From: Porphyrobacter sp. | Lineage (GTDB): Bacteria > Pseudomonadota > Alphaproteobacteria > Sphingomonadales > Sphingomonadaceae | DNA: 33,646 nt | NCBI GenBank assembly: GCA_013911835.1 | Contig: JACESM010000009.1 | Coordinates: 1 to 33,646, forward strand | Reading direction: 5' to 3' | Part shown: positions 7,478-15,143 of the stretch, one piece after another | How the letters are laid out: every line of letters starts with the position of its first letter | Numbering within the stretch: the stretch's first letter is position 1 | The notes under the pieces: generated by a model | What the model saw: the letters and a program-made list of their open reading frames with translations, nothing else | Databases searched by the model: none | Told to the model about the DNA's origin: nothing | Translations under genes and position numbers: made by a program

Positions 7478-7589
7478 CAATCTGCGCCAGCCTGTCCGTT
7501 TCTCCGCCAAGGCCTGCAAGCCCCAACTCCCCTCTTGCCAACCTCTGCGAACCCCACCGAAGTAGGCATGAACGATGCGGAGTTCCGTC

Positions 7590-9578
7590 ATGTCGGCTGC
7601 CAGAATCTTGTGGGGTCAAATCCTCGCGGTGCTAATCATCATTGTTGCGAGCGTCTGGTCCGCAACCCAATGGACAGCGTCGGCGCTCGGCTTCCAGCCA
7701 GAGCTCGGTGCGCCCTGGTTCCAAATGTTCGGCCATCCGGTCTATCGCCCCTATGACCTGTTCTGGTGGTGGTTCTCGTTCGACGCATACGCTCCGCAGA
7801 TTTTCGACACAGGGGGAATGATCGCCACCTCGGGCGGGTTCGCTGCAATCGTGGTCGCCATCGCGATGTCCGTCTGGCGCGGTCGCGAAAACCGCAACGC
7901 CAACACCTATGGCACTGCCCGGTGGGCAACCCGCGATGACATCCGCAAGGCCGGACTACTGGCCGACACCGGTGTTGTGCTCGGACAGTTCCAGAACAAC
8001 TATCTTCGCCACGACGGGGCTGAACATGTCCTGTGCTTTGCGCCGACACGCTCCGGCAAAGGCGTCGGGCTCGTGATCCCGACCCTGCTCACCTGGCCGG
8101 GCTCGGCGATCGTCCACGACATCAAGGGCGAGAACTGGGATGTCACTGCCGGTTTTCGCAGCACGTTCAGCCGAACCCTGCGTTTCGATCCAACCAGTCT
8201 TGAATCGTCAGCTTACAACCCGCTGCTCGAAGTGCGCCGGGGCCTCAATGAGGTGCGCGATGTGCAGAACATCGCAGATATCCTGGTGGATCCCGAAGGC
8301 AGTCTCGAAAAGCGCAATCACTGGGAAAAGACCAGCCACGCGCTGCTCGTCGGCGCCATCCTTCATGTGCTTTACGCCGGTGCCGACAAATCTCTCGCTG
8401 GCGTCGCGGCTTTCCTCTCCAACCCCGACGAGACCATTGAGAACACGCTCTATGCCATGATGGACACCCCGCATCTGGGTGAAGCAGGCCCGCACCCGGT
8501 CGTTGCGAGCGCTGCGCGCGAGCTGCTCAACAAGTCTGACAACGAGAGATCAGGCGTGCTGTCGACGGCGATGTCCTTTCTGGGCCTCTATCGTGACCCT
8601 GTCATCGCCAAGGTCACCAGCCATTCGGATTGGCGGATCGCCGATCTCGTCACCGGTCGACCGACTTCGCTCTATCTGGTCGTGCCGCCGTCCGACATCA
8701 GCCGGACCAAGCCGCTGATCCGCCTTATCCTCAATCAGATTGGCCGCCGCCTTACAGAAGAGTTCGACCCGGCCACCAAGCGCCAGCGCGTGCTGCTCAT
8801 GCTCGATGAGTTTCCAGCCCTGGGCCGGCTCGATTTCTTCGAGAGCGCCCTCGCCTTCATGGCGGGCTACGGCCTCAAGGCCTTCCTGATTGCACAGTCA
8901 CTGAACCAGATCGAGCGTGCCTACGGACAGAACAACGCCATCCTCGACAATTGCCATGTTCGCGTTGCCTTCGCGACCAACGATGAGCGGACAGCCAAGC
9001 GGGTCTCCGAAGCGCTGGGCACAACCACGGAACAGCGGTCGATGAAGAACTATGCCGGGCACCGACTTTCGCCCTGGCTTGGCCACTTGATGATTTCGCG
9101 CTCTGAAACGGCGCGCGCACTCCTCACGCCCGGCGAGATCCTGCAACTGCCGCAGACCGACGAGGTTGTGCTATTGTCAGGAGCACCGCCGATCAAGGCG
9201 AAGAAGGCGCGCTATTACGCTGATCGGAGGCTGCAGTCTCGAGTGTTGCCCGCCCCCGAGAACTGCGGCCAGCCTGCGGACGCGCGCGCCACCGATGACT
9301 GGAGCGCTCTGCCCCCAATTGAGCCAGACCCCAAATCATCCGAAGACGGCGGGCGCACGATCGATCCTGCTAATGGCGGCTTGCGACGGGAGCCTGACCT
9401 GCCCGAACATGTCGAAGTGGTTGCGCGGCCCAAGTCTCCAGCAGCCGAATTCGACTTTGCTGAAGCTGACGGCGCAGACGCTGACCAATCAGCCGCAAAC
9501 AACGAGCGCATCCGGCGCACGATGGAACGCGGCGCACGGCAGGCCTCGCTCGACCTCGGCGACGGGATCGAACTGTGA
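7590..9578 (+). CDS. traG: TraG/VirD4 type IV coupling protein
   Basis: A 662-residue coupling ATPase that links the relaxosome to the transfer channel at the inner membrane. Two N-terminal membrane regions are visible (about 8-25, LWGQILAVLIIIVASVW, and about 70-95). The motor domain has Walker A FAPTRSGKGVGLVIPTLL (about 147-163), SAIVHDIKGENWDVTAGFRS, and Walker B VLLMLDEFPALGRLDFFES. The C-terminal 90 residues are acidic and variable. ATG 7590 is chosen over 7575 because GGAG at 7579-7582 is correctly spaced. Its TGA overlaps the GTG of the next gene. Mating normally requires it together with trbB-trbL. Confidence 0.92.
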   Translation: MSAARILWGQILAVLIIIVASVWSATQWTASALGFQPELGAPWFQMFGHPVYRPYDLFWWWFSFDAYAPQIFDTGGMIATSGGFAAIVVAIAMSVWRGRENRNANTYGTARWATRDDIRKAGLLADTGVVLGQFQNNYLRHDGAEHVLCFAPTRSGKGVGLVIPTLLTWPGSAIVHDIKGENWDVTAGFRSTFSRTLRFDPTSLESSAYNPLLEVRRGLNEVRDVQNIADILVDPEGSLEKRNHWEKTSHALLVGAILHVLYAGADKSLAGVAAFLSNPDETIENTLYAMMDTPHLGEAGPHPVVASAARELLNKSDNERSGVLSTAMSFLGLYRDPVIAKVTSHSDWRIADLVTGRPTSLYLVVPPSDISRTKPLIRLILNQIGRRLTEEFDPATKRQRVLLMLDEFPALGRLDFFESALAFMAGYGLKAFLIAQSLNQIERAYGQNNAILDNCHVRVAFATNDERTAKRVSEALGTTTEQRSMKNYAGHRLSPWLGHLMISRSETARALLTPGEILQLPQTDEVVLLSGAPPIKAKKARYYADRRLQSRVLPAPENCGQPADARATDDWSALPPIEPDPKSSEDGGRTIDPANGGLRREPDLPEHVEVVARPKSPAAEFDFAEADGADADQSAANNERIRRTMERGARQASLDLGDGIEL

Positions 9579-9964
9579 AGCTCAAGCGTACGTTTCGGCT
9601 GCCGCCTGATGTGATCGACCAACTTGCCGAGTTCGCAATGCGCAGGCGCGTCGGCCAGCCCGATGTGGTGGAGGCCGCGCTTAGATCATTCATGTCGCCA
9701 GACAACCCTGAGCAGCTCGAGGCAGCGCTCAGCCGCCGCTTTGATCGCATCGACCGGCGGCTTGGACAGCTCGATCAGCAGACTGAGATCACCACAGAGG
9801 CTTTGGCCTTGTTCGTACGGTTCTGGCTTACTGCCAATCCGCCACTGCCGGATAGTGGCCTTGCCGCAGCGCAAGCGCAGGGCAGGGAGCGGTATGAGGG
9901 ATTTGTCGAGGCACTTGCGCGGCGATTGGAGGGACGATCGCGACTGGGCGATTCTTTAAAGTAG
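9575..9964 (+). CDS. CopG-type DNA-binding protein of the conjugation backbone
   Basis: A 129-residue protein. The N-terminal ribbon-helix-helix part is KLKRTFRLPPDVIDQLAEFAMRRRVGQPDVVEAALRSFM. It is followed by a helical region (RRFDRIDRRLGQLDQQTEITTEALALFVRFWLT) typical of the CopG-like proteins located between traG and trbB. It starts at GTG 9575, overlapping the traG stop (GTGA). The last residues (GRSRLGDSLK) stop earlier than the usual family end, and the stop codon lies inside a 16-bp tandem repeat. The cargo island therefore begins exactly at the 3' end of this gene and may have trimmed it. Confidence 0.82.
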   Translation: MKLKRTFRLPPDVIDQLAEFAMRRRVGQPDVVEAALRSFMSPDNPEQLEAALSRRFDRIDRRLGQLDQQTEITTEALALFVRFWLTANPPLPDSGLAAAQAQGRERYEGFVEALARRLEGRSRLGDSLK

Positions 9965-9989
9965 AAGAGGCGGAAAGTAGAAGAGGCGG
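9958..9989 (+). repeat. 16-bp perfect tandem repeat at the cargo boundary
   Basis: AAAGTAGAAGAGGCGG occurs twice head to tail, at 9958-9973 and 9974-9989. The first copy contains the copG stop codon. Because backbone order breaks at this point, the repeat may be a footprint of the insertion event (target duplication or slippage) or half of an attachment site. I see no further copy before trbB. Confidence 0.7.
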
Positions 9990-10226
9990 CATTCACCAAC
10001 GAGATGTAAATTCGACACACACATGATAGAATGGCCATCTCAGCGTGCGCTCGGCACGATGCCGCTACAGCACAATATGGGGCGCGTCATGGGCGCCTTT
10101 CCTACCTGCTAGCTATCCACACTTCAGCACAACAAGGCTCGTGAAGACCTCGCAGCGATTGAACTGCGGAAACAGGACTGAAAGGCCTTGGTCAGATGGG
10201 CGTGCCGGACTAGGAAAGAGGGTGAA

Positions 10227-10268
10227 ATGAGGCAGACTTTGTCGATATTTATGGATGATGCGCAATGA
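10227..10268 (+). CDS. 13-residue leader ORF coupled to the methyltransferase
   Basis: ATG 10227 to TGA 10266-10268 encodes MRQTLSIFMDDAQ. GAGGG at 10218-10222 provides a Shine-Dalgarno sequence, and the stop overlaps the methyltransferase start in an ATGA quartet. The methyltransferase itself has no good ribosome-binding site of its own. The arrangement suggests that ribosomes are delivered to the methyltransferase by translational coupling. I cannot tell whether the peptide itself matters. The 262 bases before it, from 9965, hold only the tandem repeat and a short frame (ending at 10181) with no recognisable product. Confidence 0.45.
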   Translation: MRQTLSIFMDDAQ

Positions 10269-11446
10269 AGGCGATCGAACTGTTCGCAGGGGCTGGCGGT
10301 CTCAGCATTGGGATTGGGCGAGCGGGCTTCAAGCCTGAGCGCATTGTCGAATGGGAGCCGAATTGCCAGCGCACCCTTCTCGCCAATCGGCATGCCAGTC
10401 AGGCGGACGCGAAACGTTGGCCGCTCGAAATCGAGCGTGACGTTCGCGACGCCGACTTCACCGCGCACGAGGGCAAGATCGAGCTGGTATCCGGTGGCCC
10501 CCCTTGCCAGCCCTTCTCGGTTGGTGGCCGACATCGCGCCCAAGCGGACCGGCGCGACATGTTCCCGGAGGCGGTTCGCGCGGTGCGCGAGGTCAAGCCT
10601 CGAGCCTTCATTTTCGAGAATGTGCGAGGACTGACGCGGGCTCGGTTCAGTTCCTACTACGAATACATCAAGCTACAGATGCAATACCCCGAGCTCGTCG
10701 CAATGGACGACGAGGACTGGTCCACGCATCTGCGCAGGCTCGAAAGGCATCATACGAGTTCGAGGGCGGAGCGCGGGTTGGAGTACCGACTTGTTGCGGA
10801 GGTATTGAACGCGGCCGATTATGGCGTGCCCCAGAAGCGGCACCGGGTATTCTTTGTTGGGTTCCGAAAGGATCAGGGTATTGAATGGTCCTTCCCCGAA
10901 GCGTCTCATTCGCAGGAAGCCCTATTGTGGGATCAGGCCCACGGGGACTATTTCGAACGGCACAACGTTTCCAAGGCGGAGCGATGGTCGAACGCCGAGC
11001 GCACCAGGTCCCGAGCAGAGCGGCTTACGGAAAAGCCAGCTGAGTTGCCATGGCTCACCGTACGCGATGCTCTCGCGACCTTGCCCGACCCCGAGCGCAA
11101 CCCCGCGGAAGCCTCGGGCCTTTCCGGCCACAGGTTCCAGCCGGGAGCTCGCAGCTATCCCGGCCATACCGGCAGCCCATTGGATGACGCCGCGAAGGCA
11201 TTGAAGGCCGGCGTTCATGGCGTTCCCGGAGGAGAAAACATGCTCGCTCGGCCCGATGGATCGGTTCGCTATTTCACGGTCAGGGAGAGCGCCCGCCTTC
11301 AGACTTTTCCCGACACCTATCGAATCGAGGGCGTCTGGTCCGAGGCCATGCGGCAGCTTGGCAACGCCGTGCCAGTCACGCTCGCCGAACGCGTGGCGCG
11401 CAGTGTCGCCCTTGCGCTGCGAAGCGCGGAAAGCACCAAGCAATAG
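10265..11446 (+). CDS. C5-cytosine DNA methyltransferase of a type II R-M system
   Basis: A 393-residue SAM-dependent methyltransferase that makes 5-methylcytosine and protects host DNA from the partner endonuclease. Motif I is FAGAGGLSIG (7-16). Motif IV is GGPPCQPFS, with the catalytic cysteine at about residue 81. Motif VI is FENVRG (about 117-122), motif VIII is VPQKRHRVFFVGF, and motifs IX-X are RYFTVRESARLQTFP and QLGNAVP near the end. All catalytic motifs are intact. The target-recognition region lies between motifs VIII and IX. The next gene starts two bases after its stop and encodes an Eco29kI-like endonuclease, so the expected target is CCGCGG by analogy only. Confidence 0.9.
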   Translation: MKAIELFAGAGGLSIGIGRAGFKPERIVEWEPNCQRTLLANRHASQADAKRWPLEIERDVRDADFTAHEGKIELVSGGPPCQPFSVGGRHRAQADRRDMFPEAVRAVREVKPRAFIFENVRGLTRARFSSYYEYIKLQMQYPELVAMDDEDWSTHLRRLERHHTSSRAERGLEYRLVAEVLNAADYGVPQKRHRVFFVGFRKDQGIEWSFPEASHSQEALLWDQAHGDYFERHNVSKAERWSNAERTRSRAERLTEKPAELPWLTVRDALATLPDPERNPAEASGLSGHRFQPGARSYPGHTGSPLDDAAKALKAGVHGVPGGENMLARPDGSVRYFTVRESARLQTFPDTYRIEGVWSEAMRQLGNAVPVTLAERVARSVALALRSAESTKQ

Positions 11447-11448
11447 GC

Positions 11449-12315
11449 ATGTCGCGGGATCCTTCAGTAACGAAGGCGAGCAAGATCCTCGCCGAGATCG
11501 AGGCGCTGCTTGCCGCCACCGAGGCCGAGGGGCTGACAACCCCGGCGCGGAAGAAGCTGGTCAGCAGCGTTGACGCGATGCGTGATCGTCTTGAGCGCCT
11601 TACGCGCAAGATCGATCCCAACGAATTACCCGATGCCTTTTTCGACCCGGCGGAACCCAGTCTCATCGGAAACTTCGTGGCGCTTGCGATGGTGGCCCAG
11701 GACCGCAAGCTACTCGGTAGCCTGACCCGCTTCTATGGGTCCGGCGTCTACGCAATTTACTACACGGGGCCCAACCGGCTTTACGCTCCAATCAGCGGGA
11801 CCGAGACGCCGATTTATGTCGGCAAAGCCGATCCGAAGGGCAATCCCAAGACAGCGATTGATCAGGGTACGAAGCTTGCAGACCGCCTCAACGAACATCG
11901 CCGCAATATAGAGAAGGTCGAAGGTATCGAAATCGAGGACTTCGAATGCAGGGCGCTGGCCGTGCAGACAGGCTATCAGGCAGCCGCTGAAAGTCACCTA
12001 ATCCGAATGTTCCGGCCGATCTGGAACAACGAGACAGGCATTCTTTACGGGCTCGGAAAGCACGGTGATGACGCCACTACACGAGCCAACAACAAGTCGC
12101 CCTTCGATACGGTCCATCCCGGCCGTAAGTGGGCCGCTGGCAACCCTGAAAATCAGACGGTCGGCGAGATCGAGGCGAAAGTGCGCGACCATTTCCGGTC
12201 CGCGACGGTGTTCCGGGACAGAAACGCGGTGCTTCAGGCATTCGTCGATAACATCAAGAGAGAAGACCGCCTCGATCGCCAAGACCCCGCCGCTGCACCC
12301 AAGGGCGAAGACTAG
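11449..12315 (+). CDS. Eco29kI-family GIY-YIG restriction endonuclease
   Basis: A 288-residue protein with a GIY-YIG nuclease core. GSGVYAIYY (98-105) and IYVGKADPKG (122-131) give the two tyrosine motifs; DRLNEHR (145-151) gives the arginine and histidine; AAESHLIRMF (179-188) gives the metal-binding glutamate; and RPIWNNETG gives the asparagine. This set matches the active-site layout of the Eco29kI family, whose archetype cuts CCGCGG. The N-terminal about 80 residues are helical and make it longer than Eco29kI (214 residues as I recall). The gene follows the methyltransferase by two bases and is co-transcribed with it. Confidence 0.85.
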   Translation: MSRDPSVTKASKILAEIEALLAATEAEGLTTPARKKLVSSVDAMRDRLERLTRKIDPNELPDAFFDPAEPSLIGNFVALAMVAQDRKLLGSLTRFYGSGVYAIYYTGPNRLYAPISGTETPIYVGKADPKGNPKTAIDQGTKLADRLNEHRRNIEKVEGIEIEDFECRALAVQTGYQAAAESHLIRMFRPIWNNETGILYGLGKHGDDATTRANNKSPFDTVHPGRKWAAGNPENQTVGEIEAKVRDHFRSATVFRDRNAVLQAFVDNIKREDRLDRQDPAAAPKGED

Positions 12316-12368
12316 ACTCATCCTAGCTCGGCTTCGCTTCTCCAGCGCTCCATCCCATCACGCTTGCG

Positions 12369-12752
12369 TCATCTCCAAGGCTGAACGGTTCTTGTCGCGA
12401 GCATGGCTTTGGCGAGATCTCGACCATATGAAAGCCTGCAACTGGCAACGACGCGGCCGTAGCTCTGCCCATTTGCCGAACACCGCATTGCCGGTGCGCG
12501 CACGATGATATGACCGGTGTCGCGCTGGCCCTTCCGCCCGCCGAGTAGCCGGATCAATGCATCCCTTGCCGCAACTGCGGAGGCCGCTGGGCATGGGTGT
12601 CCCCGAGAGCAAGTCCCGTCCATTTCGCGAGCTGCAATGCCGGCGATGCGGATCTTTGGCCCCTCCTTGAACCAGATAGGGCCGTCCCCATCCCAGACGG
12701 CAACGGGTGTGCAGACAAAAGTTGCAGCCGAGGCGAGCGCGAGAAGTCTCAT
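12369..12752 (-). CDS. Thermonuclease-like (SNase-fold) secreted protein, possibly C-terminally shortened
   Basis: A 127-residue protein. Residues 1-14 resemble a signal peptide (MRLLALASAATFVC). The rest contains VAVWDGDGPIWFKEGPKIRIAGIAAREMDG, a staphylococcal-nuclease-type strand pair with the R-x-AGI-xxxE signature, then HPCPAASAVAARDALIRLLGG. The usual 'GIDAPE' aspartate is alanine (GIAAREMDG), as in a sphingomonad subgroup annotated thermonuclease family, so activity is uncertain. The protein stops at RTVQPWR, where I would expect a short further tail. It lies 30 bases downstream of the DUF6035 gene on the same strand, so it may be the last gene of that operon. Confidence 0.65.
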   Translation of the reverse strand: MRLLALASAATFVCTPVAVWDGDGPIWFKEGPKIRIAGIAAREMDGTCSRGHPCPAASAVAARDALIRLLGGRKGQRDTGHIIVRAPAMRCSANGQSYGRVVASCRLSYGRDLAKAMLATRTVQPWR

Positions 12753-12782
12753 TGGTCGTGTCCTGTGTTCGCAATGGTCAGC

Positions 12783-14255
12783 TTATGCCGCCTCGCGGCC
12801 TTGCTGATCGCGATTGTCGTTGTCGGGTTGTGCCTTTCGAGATGCTCCCATGGAAAGAAACGCGCACAAGCGCTCCTCATCCTTTGCCATCCTGTATTTC
12901 GGGTCTTGGGTGAGGTCAGACCGTATGGCGTCAAGCTTAGCCCTCAGCTTTCCCGTCCTATCGTCGCTATACAAGGCGTCCCTCGTCCCAAACCTGCGAA
13001 GCATATGGCCAAAGGCGAGCAGCAATTCCGGGTGCTGATGAATGAGATGATGGCCTAGCTCGGCGAAGCTCTTGTATCGGAACCCCACCGGCTTCCCTGC
13101 CCTCGCACTCTCGATCAAATGGACGATGCGAGTGGCTGTCTGCAGATTAGGGTATTCCCCTTCGAGGCCGAATCCTATGGAACAAAGGCGATCGTTGAGA
13201 AGCAGCCATTCCTTGTGCCGTGGCAGGTAGACGTCATCACGCGAGGCATCGAGAACGAAACAAAGCACTTGCTCGCGCAGCTCATTCTCCCGGTCCTCCC
13301 GGGCTTGCCTTTCAGTCGCCTCGGCAGCGGCGATCCTTTCCAAGCGGGCCGCTCTGAGTTCTTCGCGGAGTCTTGCCGCCTTGTGCCCATAGTCGAACGC
13401 GATAATGGTCTGGCGGTCCACATCGACCGTGACCTCATCCCAGCAGACCAGGCGCTCGACCCACTCATCGACGATCTTATCGCCCTGTATCAGCGGCTTG
13501 CGATACCAGCATGTCATGATGAAGGTCCCTGCCCTTTCGGACGCAGCAGCACTTTTTTCATCGACCACGAAAACGTTGGAGTTGTTCCCGAAAAGGATGT
13601 CGTCATCCGTCATGCGCCGATAGCTCGGATGGAAAAACGGCAAGACCCAGACGAGCGCCGCTCCTTCGGCCCGATAGAATTCCTTCCGGCTCAGCACGAC
13701 GTCCATGAAGGTTGTGCTCAGCTGCACCTCGAAGGCCAGTCTGTCGGTGTCCGTCCGGGCCGAAACGTCAGGTCGGCGGAGGCCGCAGAGACCTTCGCTC
13801 GCTCTCCAGGTCCTTTCTGAGGCCACATCCTTGAACCGTGGATCGGCTGAGAGGCTCCGCAGAAGAAGTGCCTTGACCCGCTTGTGCGCCCCGCTTTCTT
13901 GGGCACCGCGGTACTTCATGGCCCTGATATCAGCTTCGCTCAGATCCGTCCGCGTGACAGCCGGACACGAGCCATCTTCATGGCGATGCCGGAAGAAGAA
14001 GCGCTTGGTCGTGCTGCAAGCCAGATAGACTGGGACACCGCACATCGCGCAGACTAAGCGAGCTTCGTCACTTTTGACGAGCGCCTTGAGTCTCTGGCGT
14101 AGCAGGATTGCGCGTTCATACCGGAATGCCCGGATCAACCGGCGGACATTGAGCACATGGCCAGTTCTCGGATTCCTGACCGCGTCGATTTCCGGCTTTG
14201 TCACCGCCTCGGCCCATGCCAACGGATCGACTGTCGTGTTTCCAACCATGGTCAT
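12783..14255 (-). CDS. DUF6035 family protein (CoiA-like, predicted PD-(D/E)XK nuclease)
   Basis: A 490-residue protein. Residues about 65-100 hold a CxxC...H...H...C zinc-ribbon-like element (VCAMCGVPVYLACS, FFFRHRHEDGSCP). Next comes a nuclease-like core: AHKRVKALLL, then GLRRPDVSARTDTDRLAFEVQLSTTF, whose RPDV...FEVQ pattern is the D...ExQ active site of CoiA-type PD-(D/E)XK proteins. Residues about 300-345 are a charged coiled coil (REELRAARLERIAAAEATERQ). The C-terminal part is unassigned. DUF6035 has no established function. The gene lies 41 bases downstream of a WYL regulator on the same strand, and the WYL gene is divergent from sbcD, which suggests a regulated DNA-processing or defence module. 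Confidence 0.78.
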   Translation of the reverse strand: MTMVGNTTVDPLAWAEAVTKPEIDAVRNPRTGHVLNVRRLIRAFRYERAILLRQRLKALVKSDEARLVCAMCGVPVYLACSTTKRFFFRHRHEDGSCPAVTRTDLSEADIRAMKYRGAQESGAHKRVKALLLRSLSADPRFKDVASERTWRASEGLCGLRRPDVSARTDTDRLAFEVQLSTTFMDVVLSRKEFYRAEGAALVWVLPFFHPSYRRMTDDDILFGNNSNVFVVDEKSAAASERAGTFIMTCWYRKPLIQGDKIVDEWVERLVCWDEVTVDVDRQTIIAFDYGHKAARLREELRAARLERIAAAEATERQAREDRENELREQVLCFVLDASRDDVYLPRHKEWLLLNDRLCSIGFGLEGEYPNLQTATRIVHLIESARAGKPVGFRYKSFAELGHHLIHQHPELLLAFGHMLRRFGTRDALYSDDRTGKLRAKLDAIRSDLTQDPKYRMAKDEERLCAFLSMGASRKAQPDNDNRDQQGREAA

Positions 14256-14296
14256 CTCCTTTCCTTGAGGCAGAACCCTTCGCTCGCACGGCGAGC

Positions 14297-15070
14297 CTAA
14301 CAGCGTTCCAGTCGCGCGCCCGTTTGTTTGAGCCCCCAGCGTCGCTCGACATAGAATTCGAGCGACCTACGGACTTCGAAGCGCAGAACTTCCTGGGTGA
14401 ACCCATATTCTAGCCGGACAGCGGCCTGTTGCTCTTCCGTCAGGCTGCTCAGCGGCCGAAGCCGAATTTCAACGAACTCTTCCCATTCTTCATCGCGCGG
14501 AAGGTCTTCGTCGACCGGAGCCACGGCAAAGGTGCTGTCAGGCAGGACCCGAACCGGAACGTAGTCACGCCATTCCTCACGGCGGAAGCTCCACGCCCGA
14601 ACGTGCAGACGCTCTCCGTCGTAGGCAAAATGCGCCGGCGCGATCCATTGGTTCTGACGCAGCCCACTCGACATCGACACATAGCCGATCTCGATCTTCT
14701 GCCGCTGCTCGATCGCCTGCCAAAGGCGACGCATCACAAATGGCGGGCACTGCCGTGCCGGCGAAGGAAGTACAGAAAGGCCGCTCGATGTGGGATGACC
14801 AACAAACTCATCCGGTGAGCCTGCATCCTCCACAAAAGGCAGGCCGCGATGGTGGGGGTCGGCAACATAGCACTTTCGCACTGTGTCATAGCGAGGCTTC
14901 GGCTCTGCAACCCGCTCGAGATATTCCCTCAGGTCGATTGCTGCCTGCGGAGACGAGATCCCGAAACGCTCGATGAGATCCTTGCGATTCACCTGTCCGC
15001 GCCATGTCAGGCACCGGTCAAGATAGACCAGGCGGGCAAGCATTGCTGGCTTGAGTGCAGGTTCGTCCAT
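14297..15070 (-). CDS. WYL-domain transcriptional regulator (BrxR/CapW-like)
   Basis: A 257-residue protein. The N-terminal winged helix is MLARLVYLDRCLTWRGQVNRKDLIERFGISSPQAAIDLREYLE. The WYL domain runs from about 110 to 190: RLWQAIEQRQKIEIGYVSMSSG ... WIAPAHFAYDGERLHVRAWSF ... WRDYVPVRV. A C-terminal WCX-like dimerisation part follows. This layout is that of the BrxR/CapW regulators that repress BREX and CBASS loci and release them on ligand binding. It is divergent from sbcD across 73 bases that contain a 15-bp palindrome, its probable operator, and it probably heads the operon with the DUF6035 gene. Confidence 0.85.
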   Translation of the reverse strand: MDEPALKPAMLARLVYLDRCLTWRGQVNRKDLIERFGISSPQAAIDLREYLERVAEPKPRYDTVRKCYVADPHHRGLPFVEDAGSPDEFVGHPTSSGLSVLPSPARQCPPFVMRRLWQAIEQRQKIEIGYVSMSSGLRQNQWIAPAHFAYDGERLHVRAWSFRREEWRDYVPVRVLPDSTFAVAPVDEDLPRDEEWEEFVEIRLRPLSSLTEEQQAAVRLEYGFTQEVLRFEVRRSLEFYVERRWGLKQTGARLERC

Positions 15071-15083
15071 GTCCGAGCCCTAC

Positions 15084-15119
15084 TTGACGCACCATCACAA
15101 GTCTATATAAATTTTATAT
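15084..15119 (+). promoter_or_regulatory. sbcD promoter overlapped by a 15-bp palindrome (WYL operator candidate)
   Basis: TTGACG at 15084-15089 and TATAAA at 15106-15111 have a 16-base spacer and form a good sigma-70 promoter toward sbcD. The perfect palindrome ATATAAATTTTATAT at 15105-15119 (7-bp arms, one central base) covers the -10 element. A repressor bound there would block sbcD and could also affect the divergent regulator gene. It is the most AT-rich patch in the neighbourhood. The binding protein is inferred to be the adjacent WYL regulator. Confidence 0.65.
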
Positions 15120-15143
15120 GCACTTTGATTCGAGGACAGATTA

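Noticed and set aside
9965..10226. A controller (C) protein gene for the R-M system
   Set aside because: No HTH-encoding frame was found; the short frame ending at 10181 has no start codon and no recognisable product.
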